A DNA stretch of 64,000 nucleotides from Deltaproteobacteria bacterium (lineage in GTDB: Bacteria; Desulfobacterota; SM23-61), in the NCBI GenBank assembly GCA_016875165.1, contig VGSF01000003.1, forward strand, positions 1-64,000, in the 5' to 3' direction. Below, piece by piece: positions 45,811 through 54,111 of the stretch. A program made the translations under genes and the position numbers. Under the pieces are notes generated by a model. The model searched no databases, was not told the DNA's origin, and was given only the letters and a program-made list of their open reading frames with translations. The stretch's first letter is position 1. Every line of letters begins with the position of its first letter.

Positions 45811-45839
45811 TTGACAGTGGGAAATACTTATTTTAAAAT
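45811..45839 (+). promoter_or_regulatory. Sigma-70-type promoter
   Basis: TTGACA (45811-45816), 17 bases, TAAAAT (45834-45839): a consensus -35 and near-consensus -10 at optimal spacing, about 170 bp upstream of the regulator gene at 46019. The element at 45856-46000 lies in the resulting 5' leader. Confidence 0.65.
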
Positions 45840-45855
45840 ACTTCTCGGTTAAAGC

Positions 45856-46000
45856 TGATGGAGTCGTAAAAAGTCAAAATTCCTTTCTGTTTGTCATTCC
45901 CGCGAAGGCGGGAATCCAGTAAATTCAAGCCGTTCTGTCCGCCTGAGGCGGACTGCTTTCGCAGGAGTGACGGCTTTTCAGACTTTTTACGAGATCATCA
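45856..46000. repeat. TGATGA/TCATCA-type element (copy 4)
   Basis: Begins TGATGGAGTCGTAAAAAGTC and ends ACTTTTTACGAGATCATCA. The interior has CATTCCCGCGAAGGCGGGAAT and GTCCGCCTGAGGCGGAC. It lies between the promoter at 45811 and the regulator gene, so it would be transcribed as a leader hairpin. Confidence 0.7.
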
Positions 46001-46018
46001 TAGCTAAAGGGATGAAAA

Positions 46019-47407
46019 ATGGGTAACGAAAAAATTCTGATCATAGATGATTCGCCGGAAATCTTAACTCTCTTTTCCGGATTTCTAAAAGAGGAAGGGT
46101 TTGAGGTAGACATATCACCCGATGGGGCCAGTGGAATCTCCAAAATAGAGAAAAAATTCTATGATATTATTCTAACCGATCTCCGGATGCCTGGCACAGA
46201 TGGAATGGAGGTTTTGAAATACGTTCTGGAAAATTCCCCGGATTCTATCTGCATAATCCTGACGGGTTACGGGACTGTTAAAAATGCCGTCGAAGCCATA
46301 AAATTAGGCGCTTTTGATTACTTAACCAAACCCGTCAAGACGGATGAAATCTTGCTTACGTTTAAGCGGGCTTTAGAATACCGGAATCTTAAGCGAGAAA
46401 ATATTAATCTGCGGAAGCAACTGAAGAAAAAATACCGCTTTGAAAATATTATCGGTGATAACGAAAAAATGCAGAAAATATTCGAAATCATCGAGAAGGT
46501 CGCTGATTCCGACAGTACCATCTTGATCCTGGGAGAAAGCGGGACCGGCAAAGAGTTGATCGCCAAAGCGATCCATTACAACAGTTATCGCCGGGAGGGG
46601 CCGTTTGTCCCCGTGAACTGCGCAGCTATCCCGAGCGAACTTTTGGAAAGCGAGTTGTTCGGGCATGAAAAAGGAGCGTTCACCAACGCCATCCGCACCC
46701 GTATCGGACGGTTTGAACTGGCCAATGGCGGGACGATGTTTTTGGATGAGATCGGGGACATGAGCCCTGGTTTACAGAGTAAATTGCTGAGAGTCCTTCA
46801 GGAAAGACAGTTTGAAAGAATTGGGGGAATCAAAACGATTAGGACGGACATCCGCATCATTGCCGCAACCCACCAGGATTTAAAATTGGCGGTGCAGCAA
46901 AAAAGGTTCCGGGAAGACCTGTACTATCGCCTAAATGTCATTCCCGTTCATGTTCCTCCCCTAAGGGAAAGGAAATCAGATATACCCCTTCTCTTTCATC
47001 ATTTTTTGGACCATTTTAATAAAAGTAAAAAGAAAAAAATTAAGGGGATGAATGATGAGGCCATGAATCTTTTGTGGCAATATGACTGGCCTGGGAATGT
47101 CCGGGAACTCGAAAATACGATCGAACGGCTGGTCATTCTCGTAGATAATGACATTATTACTCCGCCAGATCTCCCCGAAAAATTCCAGACTCTTTTTGAA
47201 GTGGATCATCCCAAGGAAGCGGAATTCCCCGCAGAAGGAATGTCTTTGGATACAGCCGTGAATGAATTCGAGAAAAAATTGATCCTGCAAGCGCTGGCCA
47301 AAAGTGGCTGGGTAAAGAATAAGGCTGCGCGATTGTTAAACCTTAATCGGACGACCCTGATCGAAAAAATCAAGCGGCAAAACCTGCAACGCACGGAATC
47401 ATCATAG
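46019..47407 (+). CDS. Orphan sigma-54 response regulator (NtrC family) with GAFTNA loop
   Basis: A receiver domain (Asp54 in ILTDLRMPG), an AAA+ domain with Walker A GESGTGKE (172-179) and a C-terminal Fis-type HTH (NKAARLLNLNRTTLIEKIKR). When phosphorylated it would bind upstream sites and open sigma-54 promoters. The loop that touches sigma-54 is normally GAFTGA; here it reads GAFTNA. The two other regulators in the window keep GAFTGA. No kinase gene is adjacent. Length is 462. Confidence 0.92.
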   Translation: MGNEKILIIDDSPEILTLFSGFLKEEGFEVDISPDGASGISKIEKKFYDIILTDLRMPGTDGMEVLKYVLENSPDSICIILTGYGTVKNAVEAIKLGAFDYLTKPVKTDEILLTFKRALEYRNLKRENINLRKQLKKKYRFENIIGDNEKMQKIFEIIEKVADSDSTILILGESGTGKELIAKAIHYNSYRREGPFVPVNCAAIPSELLESELFGHEKGAFTNAIRTRIGRFELANGGTMFLDEIGDMSPGLQSKLLRVLQERQFERIGGIKTIRTDIRIIAATHQDLKLAVQQKRFREDLYYRLNVIPVHVPPLRERKSDIPLLFHHFLDHFNKSKKKKIKGMNDEAMNLLWQYDWPGNVRELENTIERLVILVDNDIITPPDLPEKFQTLFEVDHPKEAEFPAEGMSLDTAVNEFEKKLILQALAKSGWVKNKAARLLNLNRTTLIEKIKRQNLQRTESS

Positions 47408-47457
47408 ATCTTTCGCTGAAGAAAAAACAAAAACCATCTTTCAACTGCTTTCTTTTT

Positions 47458-47637
47458 TGATGAACTCGTAAAAAGTCCGAAAGCCCCTTTTCCCGTCATT
47501 CCGGCCCCGATTTTCATCGGGATAAACTCCAGCCGTAATCCAGTTATTTCAATTAGTTATAAATTTCCTGGACTCCGGTTTCCACCTGTCTGCCAGGCAC
47601 AGGCAGGTCGGAGTGACGACCTTTTTCTAGATCATCA
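47458..47637. repeat. TGATGA/TCATCA-type element (copy 5)
   Basis: Begins TGATGAACTCGTAAAAAGTC, ends with CTTTTTCTAGATCATCA, with the same two inner hairpins as 42048 and 63042 (ATTTTCATCGGGAT region and CCTGTCTGCCAGGCACAGGC). It lies between the ends of two converging genes. Confidence 0.75.
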
Positions 47638-47671
47638 TAAAGGCCTCAGGTTGTTTTTTTGAAGGTCTACT

Positions 47672-48622
47672 CTATAATTTATTATGATGGGAAGTTGGAA
47701 ATCCTTTCGCGGAGACTGCTGCCCAACTCAGGAAGGAGCCGGCCACGATTAATAGGCAGCCCAGCCACAGAGCAACTCCACCTGCAATTCCAAGATAGAT
47801 ACAGCTCAACAAGGTCGAAAAAAACGGGGTAAAGTAGGAAAAGGCAGCGACGAAAACCAGATTGCCTTTTCTCATGGCGATGTCCCAGAGAACATAACCC
47901 AGGGCAGTGGCCAGACCCATAAAGATTACTTCTCCCACCACGCGCCAATTCCATAGGCTTTCTTCAATACTCCCTAAGCGGAGAAGGAGGAGAATAATAC
48001 CTGCGGCCGGTAAAAAAAGAACCACCCCGCCGCTGCTCTCCGGGCCGGCCCAGCGCCGGGTTAGATTTGAGTAGAGGGCCCAGGAGACGGCGGCAATCAT
48101 AGCCAGGCTATAAGATAAGGGGTTGCTGGCAATGTTTGTAAAGATGGAAGTTAAGGAAGTCGGATTATCGGGCCGGAGGACAAGAAAAATCCCTAAAAGA
48201 GCAAGTAAAGTTCCCGGGGCCAGGAGCAGATTAGCCTTCAGCTTTAATAAAAACAAGGAGAATATTATGGTGAGCGCCGGCCAGAGGTAATTGATGAGAC
48301 CGATCTCCAATACCTGGCGACGATCCGCAGCGGAGCCGATGGCCAAAAATAGAGCGAGCATGTAAAGAACGAAAAGCGTTCCGCACCCGAACAAGTATTT
48401 CGAGGAGAGCCGGCGGACCTGATGCAAGGAGTTTTGGCCGAAAAAGAAGTGGTGGCCCAAGCAAAATGTTCCCCCGACCAGATGGACGGCCGCTGCAGCG
48501 GTAAGAGCTCCGATTTGTTCGGTTATGCTTCGGGCCAGGGCAATCGAAGTGCTCCAAATCAAAATGGCCCCCAGGCCGCAGAGAGTATGGCGATCAAGTA
48601 AAAAAATCCTTCTTACAAACAT
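47672..48622 (-). CDS. EamA/DMT-family exporter
   Basis: A ten-helix drug/metabolite transporter of 316 residues made of two EamA halves (GAILIWSTSIALARSI at the start of the first, YSLAMIAAVSWALYSNLTRRW at the start of the second, GYVLWDIAMRKGNLVFVAAFSYFTPFFS late). It likely exports a small metabolite such as an amino acid; the substrate is not inferable. The proposed ATG lies inside the palindrome ACAAACATGTTTGT of a dispersed repeat and lacks a Shine-Dalgarno site, so the true start may be a few codons away. Confidence 0.85.
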   Translation of the reverse strand: MFVRRIFLLDRHTLCGLGAILIWSTSIALARSITEQIGALTAAAAVHLVGGTFCLGHHFFFGQNSLHQVRRLSSKYLFGCGTLFVLYMLALFLAIGSAADRRQVLEIGLINYLWPALTIIFSLFLLKLKANLLLAPGTLLALLGIFLVLRPDNPTSLTSIFTNIASNPLSYSLAMIAAVSWALYSNLTRRWAGPESSGGVVLFLPAAGIILLLLRLGSIEESLWNWRVVGEVIFMGLATALGYVLWDIAMRKGNLVFVAAFSYFTPFFSTLLSCIYLGIAGGVALWLGCLLIVAGSFLSWAAVSAKGFPTSHHNKL

Positions 48623-48652
48623 GTTTGTATTAATGAGGCGCTAAGCGCCTAA
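48607..48652. repeat. Dispersed palindromic repeat, copy 2 (empty site)
   Basis: Identical over 46 bp to the sequence around 101-114 plus 246-281. Contains intact ACAAACATGTTTGT and AGGCGCTAAGCGCCT and has no insertion, so it shows what the first copy looked like before the 131-bp element arrived. It overlaps the start of the EamA gene. Confidence 0.75.
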
Positions 48653-48790
48653 GAGGTTGGGGCTGCGATTCAGGCATTATTTGGCTTAATAATATTGCAT
48701 TATACTTCCGGTTTCACATTTTTTAATCATTTTTTTAATAAATGTGATAAATTGAAAACCATTTTCGAAAAAAGAACGAGGAGAAGCAAT

Positions 48791-50326
48791 ATGCGCAAAG
48801 AAGTTATCAAGGCGGTGCTCGTGGTTTTCATCGCCAGTTTTTGTACAATGGTCATAGAGCTGGTGGCCGGCAGAATCATGGCCCCTTACGTGGGGGTCTC
48901 GCTATACACCTGGACTTCCATCATCGGGGTGGTCCTGGCCGGGATCAGCATTGGGGCTTTTGTGGGAGGGATTATTGCGGATCGTTTTCCCACGCCGCGC
49001 ACCCTGGGCTGGCTGCTTTTCCTGTCCGGATTAGGAGCTCTTTCCATATCGCCTTTGACCGATTTAGTGGCCCGCTGGCCACTGCAGACCTCCCTGATGC
49101 TGCGCATCCTGGTCATCACCACGGTGATCTTTTTCGTCCCGGCCTGCATCCTGGGGATGATCTCCCCGGTGGTGGTGCGCCTTTCTTTGGACCGCCTGGA
49201 ACGGTCTGGAAACGTGGTGGGAAAAATCTACGCCTTCTCCACTCTGGGTTCGATCCTGGGGACGTTCGCCACGGGATTTTTCTTCATATCCTGGATGGGG
49301 ACCCGGAACATCCTCTTACTCATGGCCTTGATTCTGATCGTTTCTTCCCCCTTCTTTGGAGGAGCTTTTCTGAAGCGGCGCGTCCTTCTGATCATCTTCC
49401 CCCTGCTTTCTGTCTTCCTCTGGGCCATACATGATAAGGCCTTCACCAAGCAGCGGGATGAAAATTCCTATTATTTCAAGGAGACCGATTATTTTACGAT
49501 CGAGCTAAAGAAGCAGGAGAAAGACGGGAGAACTCTGGAAACCGTGGTTCTGGACAACTTGATTCATTCCTACGTAGATCTGAATGACCCTCTCCACCTG
49601 CAATACGGATACGAAAGGACCTATTCGGATCTGGTGGCCTGGAAAGCCAAGGGCAATCCAAAATTTCGGGCCCTGATCATCGGCGGCGGAGGTTATACTT
49701 TCCCCCGCTATCTGGAGGCAAAATATCCCGAAGCCCAGATAGACGTCATCGAGATCGAACCCCACCTGACCAAATTAGCCCACGAGTACCTGGGTCTCTC
49801 CCGCAACACCCGCATCCGCTCCTTCAATGACGATGCCCGCTGGGTTCTGATGAACTTTCCGGAGCGGAGCGTCTATGACTTCATCTTCGGAGACGCCTTT
49901 AATGACCTGAGCATTCCCTACCACCTGACCACCAAAGAATTCTCCTCCATGATCCGTTCCCTGCTTAAACCGGAGGGGATGTTCATTGCCAATGTGATCG
50001 ACCATTTTCATACCGGCCTTTTCATGCCCTCTTACGTGCGCACGCTAAAAGAGGTCTTCGGCCAGGGGAAGGTGGCTCTGGCAGGGGATACGCCTTTCGA
50101 AGAGATGGGCATCAGCACCATGATCGTGGTCGCCAGCTTAAGTGATCACCCCTGGAAGGAAGCGGAAAAGGAGAATGAAGGGAACTGTTATGTCCTTGAT
50201 CCGCAGGAACTGGAGGAGAAGTTGAAAAACCGATTTGCGGTTGTTCTGACAGATTCCTACGCCCCGGTCGACAACCTGACTGCGCCCATCTTCGAAGAAA
50301 GGTTCGGCAGGGGAAGAAGAGGATAA
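48791..50326 (+). CDS. Fused MFS-type membrane domain/spermidine synthase-like protein
   Basis: Roughly the first 210 residues form six or more transmembrane helices (starting VIKAVLVVFIASFCTMVIELVAGRIMAPYVG). The rest is a spermidine-synthase-like Rossmann domain with IIGGGGYTFPRYL, IDVIEIEP, FNDDARWVL and FGDAFNDLSIPYHLTTKEF. This fused type is widespread; aminopropyl transfer has not been shown for many members, so polyamine synthesis is only probable. The start is the ATG at 48791 with GAGGAGAAG upstream; an upstream in-frame extension is not family-like. Confidence 0.88.
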   Translation: MRKEVIKAVLVVFIASFCTMVIELVAGRIMAPYVGVSLYTWTSIIGVVLAGISIGAFVGGIIADRFPTPRTLGWLLFLSGLGALSISPLTDLVARWPLQTSLMLRILVITTVIFFVPACILGMISPVVVRLSLDRLERSGNVVGKIYAFSTLGSILGTFATGFFFISWMGTRNILLLMALILIVSSPFFGGAFLKRRVLLIIFPLLSVFLWAIHDKAFTKQRDENSYYFKETDYFTIELKKQEKDGRTLETVVLDNLIHSYVDLNDPLHLQYGYERTYSDLVAWKAKGNPKFRALIIGGGGYTFPRYLEAKYPEAQIDVIEIEPHLTKLAHEYLGLSRNTRIRSFNDDARWVLMNFPERSVYDFIFGDAFNDLSIPYHLTTKEFSSMIRSLLKPEGMFIANVIDHFHTGLFMPSYVRTLKEVFGQGKVALAGDTPFEEMGISTMIVVASLSDHPWKEAEKENEGNCYVLDPQELEEKLKNRFAVVLTDSYAPVDNLTAPIFEERFGRGRRG

Positions 50327-50491
50327 ATCTAATAAATCTCAAATTCCAAATTCCAAATAAATCTCAATTACCAAAATTTCAAATTCAAAACAAAAGATAT
50401 GGGGTTTGGAAAGTTGGATATTGGATTTTGATATTTGTTTGGGATTTGGTGCTTGTGATTTGGAATTTGATGTTTGAAGAAGTTTTCTCGG
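50327..50491. repeat. AAATTCCAAATTCC low-complexity gap
   Basis: A/T-rich AAATTCCAAATTCC and TTTGGAATTTG-type repeats on both sides of a centre near 50400 form a loose inverted repeat between two converging genes. Similar to the stretch near 14315-14345. No gene. Confidence 0.5.
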
Positions 50492-51892
50492 TTAAGAATC
50501 TTCTTTTTTCCCTTCCCTTTCCTCTTCCACCTTAATCCCGTATTTGCGGATTTTCTGCTGCAGGTTCTGGCGAAACATCTGGGCTTTGCGCGAGGCTTCA
50601 GAGATGTTCCAGTTGCTCTCTTTGAGGACATGGGTGATGTAGAACTTCTCGAACTCATCCTTGGCCTGGCTAAAAGGAGAGCTCACCCAGCTCTCCCGGG
50701 CCGTGGCCCGGTCGGCCACCCGCGTTAAAAATTCGGGGGGAAGGTCGGTTATTTTAATCGTTTCTTCCTCGGCCATGGAAAGGGCGTATTCGATGACATT
50801 CTCCAGCTCGCGGATGTTTCCCGGCCATTTGTAGGCCTGGAGGGCCTTGAGGGCCTGCGGATCAAGGCGCTCCACTTTTCGTTGACTCCGGTATTTTTCC
50901 AGGAAATGTAAGGCTAAGAGAGGGATGTCGTTGGGGCGTTCCCTAAGCGGCGGCAGGTGAATGGCAATTCCCTTCAGGCGATAATAAAGGTCCTGGCGGA
51001 ACTCCTTGCGCTCCACGGCTTTTTCCAGATCCCGGTTGGTGGCGGCGATGACCCGGATGTCCACGTGAATGGGGCTGGTGTCCCCCACGCGCATAAACTC
51101 CCTCTCTTGGATGACCCGGAGCAACTTTACCTGAAAGGCCGGGCTGGTCTCGGTGATCTCATCTAAGAAAATCGTGCCCCCATCAGCCACTTCGATTAAA
51201 CCCTTGCGGGTGGATACGGCCCCGGTAAAAGCTCCCTTCATGTGTCCAAACAGTTCGCTCTCTAAAACTCCTTCGGCCAGGGAGCCGCAGTTGATGGGCT
51301 GAAAGAGCTTCTCGCGCCGGCGGCTGAGATCGTGGATGGCTTTGGCCATCAGCTCTTTGCCCGTGCCGGTTTGCCCGGTGAGCAGGATGTTGCTGTCTCC
51401 TCCGGCTACCTTCTGGACCATTTCGAAGACGCGCTGCAGGGGAGCGCTGTTTCCGATGATGTTTTCGAAGGATCTTTGAGATTGCAGTTGCCGGCGCAGC
51501 AAGATGTTTTCAGACTCCAAACGGCTGTGTTCGGAAGCTCGCTCGATGATCACGCGGACTTCATCGGGGGTGAAGGGTTTGGGCAGATAATCATAGGCGC
51601 CTTTTTGAATCGATTCGACGGCGCTCTTGATGGTGGCATAGCCGGTGATCATAATGACCACCAGGTGGGGCTGGGTTTTTTTCAGTTCTTCCAGGAGTTG
51701 AATCCCGTCCATTCCCGGCATTCTTATATCGGTGATAACGATGTCGAAATGCTCGGCCTGCACCTGTTTCAGGGCGTCCTCGGCCCGCAGGGTGTAGTCA
51801 GATAGGTATCCGCTTTTCTTCAGGATGGCCTGGAGGGATTTGCAGGTGTTCACCTGGTCATCGACGATCAAAATTTTACTGGGATTTTCCAT
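50492..51892 (-). CDS. Sigma-54 response regulator, partner of the kinase at 51894
   Basis: A receiver (Asp55 in IVITDIRMPG), AAA+ domain with TGQTGTGKE, the canonical GAFTGA loop and a C-terminal helix-turn-helix (WNISEASRKAQMFRQNLQQKIRKYG). At 466 residues it is complete. The start at 51892 lies one base after the stop codon of the kinase gene (TGA-A-ATG), so the pair is translationally linked. It controls sigma-54 promoters not identified here. Confidence 0.93.
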   Translation of the reverse strand: MENPSKILIVDDQVNTCKSLQAILKKSGYLSDYTLRAEDALKQVQAEHFDIVITDIRMPGMDGIQLLEELKKTQPHLVVIMITGYATIKSAVESIQKGAYDYLPKPFTPDEVRVIIERASEHSRLESENILLRRQLQSQRSFENIIGNSAPLQRVFEMVQKVAGGDSNILLTGQTGTGKELMAKAIHDLSRRREKLFQPINCGSLAEGVLESELFGHMKGAFTGAVSTRKGLIEVADGGTIFLDEITETSPAFQVKLLRVIQEREFMRVGDTSPIHVDIRVIAATNRDLEKAVERKEFRQDLYYRLKGIAIHLPPLRERPNDIPLLALHFLEKYRSQRKVERLDPQALKALQAYKWPGNIRELENVIEYALSMAEEETIKITDLPPEFLTRVADRATARESWVSSPFSQAKDEFEKFYITHVLKESNWNISEASRKAQMFRQNLQQKIRKYGIKVEEEREGKKEDS

Positions 51893-51893
51893 T

Positions 51894-53798
51894 TCAATTT
51901 TTTCCGCTTTCGAAGAGGGGGAAATCGACGGTGAAAGTAGTCCCTTTACCTTCCTGGCTATCCAGGCTGTATGGAGCTCCATAGTTTTTCAGAAGGCCCG
52001 AGACGATGTACAGGCCCAATCCGGTGCCATCTCCGGTGCGCTTGGTCGTGAAAAAGGGATCGAAGACCTTAGTCAGATTTTCCGGGGCAATGCCGCTTCC
52101 GTTGTCTTCGATGACCACGCGGATAAAGGGCCCGGCAAGGGGATTAGGGACAGAAAGGATTTCTTCCCGGCCTTCAAAGAATTGGGAGATTATGACAAGT
52201 TTTTTCTCGCGGGAAGGCGCTCCGTAATTTTTAGCCGGCTCATGCAAAGTTTCCAGACTCTGTACGGCATTCAGGAGGATGTTCGTAAAAACCTGTTGCA
52301 ACTGACCTGCATCCGCCCGAACCAGGGGGAGCTCCTTGGCCAGGTTGATTTGGACGGCAATCTTCTCCAGGGTTCCTTGTTTTTCCAGCAGAAGGAGGCT
52401 CATGTTGAGCGCATCATTAAGATCAATCCATTCCAGAGCCGGCTTGGCTTCCCTGGAGAAGGAAAGAAGATCCGCGATGATCCTCCGGGCTCGTGTGGCC
52501 TCTTTAATAATGATGTCCAGGCTCTCCCGGCTGGCATCCCCTTCCTTTGTTTCTTCCCGGAGGAGGTTAGAAAAAGTCAGGACCGAAGTTAACGGATCGT
52601 TCATTTCGTGGGCAACACCCGAAGCCAGCCTTCCTATGGCTGCCAGCTTTTCCTTGTGTACCAGTTCGGCCTGGGCCTGTTTCAGGTCTTCCTCGAGTTT
52701 CTTCTTTTCGGTAAGGTCCTTTATCACACCAAGGGTGCCGAGCACCGCTCCCCTTTCGTCTTTGAGCAGCGAAGCCGAGGTGAGAATGGGAATCAACCGT
52801 CCATTGCTGACGAGGGTCGTTTCATAATTCAGCAGCCTCCCCCGTTCCTTTAAGATGGCCATGATCTTTTTCGCCTCGGGCAGCCCTCCGGAATACAGCC
52901 GGGCCATCGGGACTCCTAAAAGTTTTTCCTCCTGACCGGCCTGGCCGAAAAGCATCTCCTGCATGCTGCGGTTGGCAAAGGTGATTCGACCTTTCGGGTC
53001 AGTGGCCAAGATGGCGTCCACCGTACTCTGCACTATATTCTCCAGAGTCTCTTTAGTATTGCGGAGTTCCTGACTGGATTGCTGCAACCGGGCCTGCCCC
53101 TGCTCCAGGGAGATAACCATCCGGTTGAAAGATTCAGCCAGCTCCCCGATTTCGTCACGGGAGCGCGCTCGAACACGCTCCGTGAAGTCTCCGTCAGCTA
53201 CTTTCTTGGTGCCGCGGACAAGCTGCTGGATGGGTTTGACTAAAAGCTGCGAGAGGTAGAACGCTAAAACAGCTCCGATCAGGGCTGCCTGAATGGCGAA
53301 GATCAGGGAATAGGTCCGGGCTTTCTGGGAGCCCACCTGAATGGGGATCCAGGCCACGTTGGCCATCTGCTCAGCCAGACGTTCCAGTTGACGGCCAAGG
53401 TTGGTCATCTCGGTAAGGCTTTGTTCGGCCTTCGGCCCTTCGCCGGAAGTTAGGAACTGGTCGATTAAACCCTGATAACGGGAGAGGACCTCCCGGGCGT
53501 TATCGAAGCCCCGAATCATTTCCGTTTCCCCGCTCATCTGTCTCTGTTTGGAGAAAAATTCGCTTATTCGCCCGGAGAGATCCTTGAGGCGGTAGAGGTA
53601 GAATTTTTCCCGGTAAAAAAAGTAATTCTTCTCATGCTGGCGCATCTCCAGGATATGGCCATAGTTCTGGTAAACCTCCCTGACCATCTGTGAACTTTCA
53701 CTGATCCATCTGGAGTTGATGTACAAAACTTGGGCGACCATAGCCGTAAGGATGGCCAATGGGATGAAACCCATGATGAGTTTGGTGCCGATGCGCAT
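51894..53798 (-). CDS. Sensor histidine kinase with HAMP and PAS domains
   Basis: Helix 1 (about 8-26), a helical periplasmic sensor domain rich in coiled segments (LEMRQHEKNYFFYREKFYLYRL), helix 2 near 165-185, HAMP, a PAS domain (DAILATDPKGRITFANRSM), then the phosphoacceptor region with VAHEMNDPLTSVLTF and an ATPase domain (DNGSGIAPENL, GDGTGLGLYIVSGLL). About 634 residues from the ATG at 53798. The periplasmic bundle resembles chemoreceptor-type four-helix sensors. It pairs with the regulator at 50492. Confidence 0.9.
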   Translation of the reverse strand: MRIGTKLIMGFIPLAILTAMVAQVLYINSRWISESSQMVREVYQNYGHILEMRQHEKNYFFYREKFYLYRLKDLSGRISEFFSKQRQMSGETEMIRGFDNAREVLSRYQGLIDQFLTSGEGPKAEQSLTEMTNLGRQLERLAEQMANVAWIPIQVGSQKARTYSLIFAIQAALIGAVLAFYLSQLLVKPIQQLVRGTKKVADGDFTERVRARSRDEIGELAESFNRMVISLEQGQARLQQSSQELRNTKETLENIVQSTVDAILATDPKGRITFANRSMQEMLFGQAGQEEKLLGVPMARLYSGGLPEAKKIMAILKERGRLLNYETTLVSNGRLIPILTSASLLKDERGAVLGTLGVIKDLTEKKKLEEDLKQAQAELVHKEKLAAIGRLASGVAHEMNDPLTSVLTFSNLLREETKEGDASRESLDIIIKEATRARRIIADLLSFSREAKPALEWIDLNDALNMSLLLLEKQGTLEKIAVQINLAKELPLVRADAGQLQQVFTNILLNAVQSLETLHEPAKNYGAPSREKKLVIISQFFEGREEILSVPNPLAGPFIRVVIEDNGSGIAPENLTKVFDPFFTTKRTGDGTGLGLYIVSGLLKNYGAPYSLDSQEGKGTTFTVDFPLFESGKN

Positions 53799-53900
53799 GG
53801 TTTTTACCGGGCATTCAAGAATCACATAATATGGTGAAACCTTTAAAAAATTATAGGGGAAAACCGCGATGGGAGGCAAGTAAAAAGAATATCGCCTTCT

Positions 53901-53929
53901 TTGACATAGGGAAGCATCTTCGGTATAAT
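53901..53929 (+). promoter_or_regulatory. Perfect-consensus sigma-70 promoter
   Basis: TTGACA (53901-53906), 17 bases, TATAAT (53924-53929), an exact consensus at best spacing. It points to the kinase gene at 54112, leaving a leader of about 175 nt that contains the inverted repeat AAATTAGCAAT/ATTGCTAATTT. It lies in the 313-bp space between divergent kinase genes; nothing else is seen there. Confidence 0.75.
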
Positions 53930-54111
53930 AAAAAATCATTGAAAAATGTTCAATGAGAAATTAGCAATAAACCGTTCCCGTAACAAAGCCTTTTTTCATT
54001 GCTAATTTTCCATTGACCATTGATAATTTTGCAATGATAGCCGGATGTTAAAATGGATTATCGGCCCAAAGTAACAAAGAAAGATTTTTATAATTTCCTA
54101 ACAGTTAAAAA

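Noticed and set aside
48660-48710. Sigma-54 promoter before the fused spermidine synthase gene
   Set aside because: GG and GC elements in TTGGCTTAATAATATTGCA are 12 bases apart, not 10.
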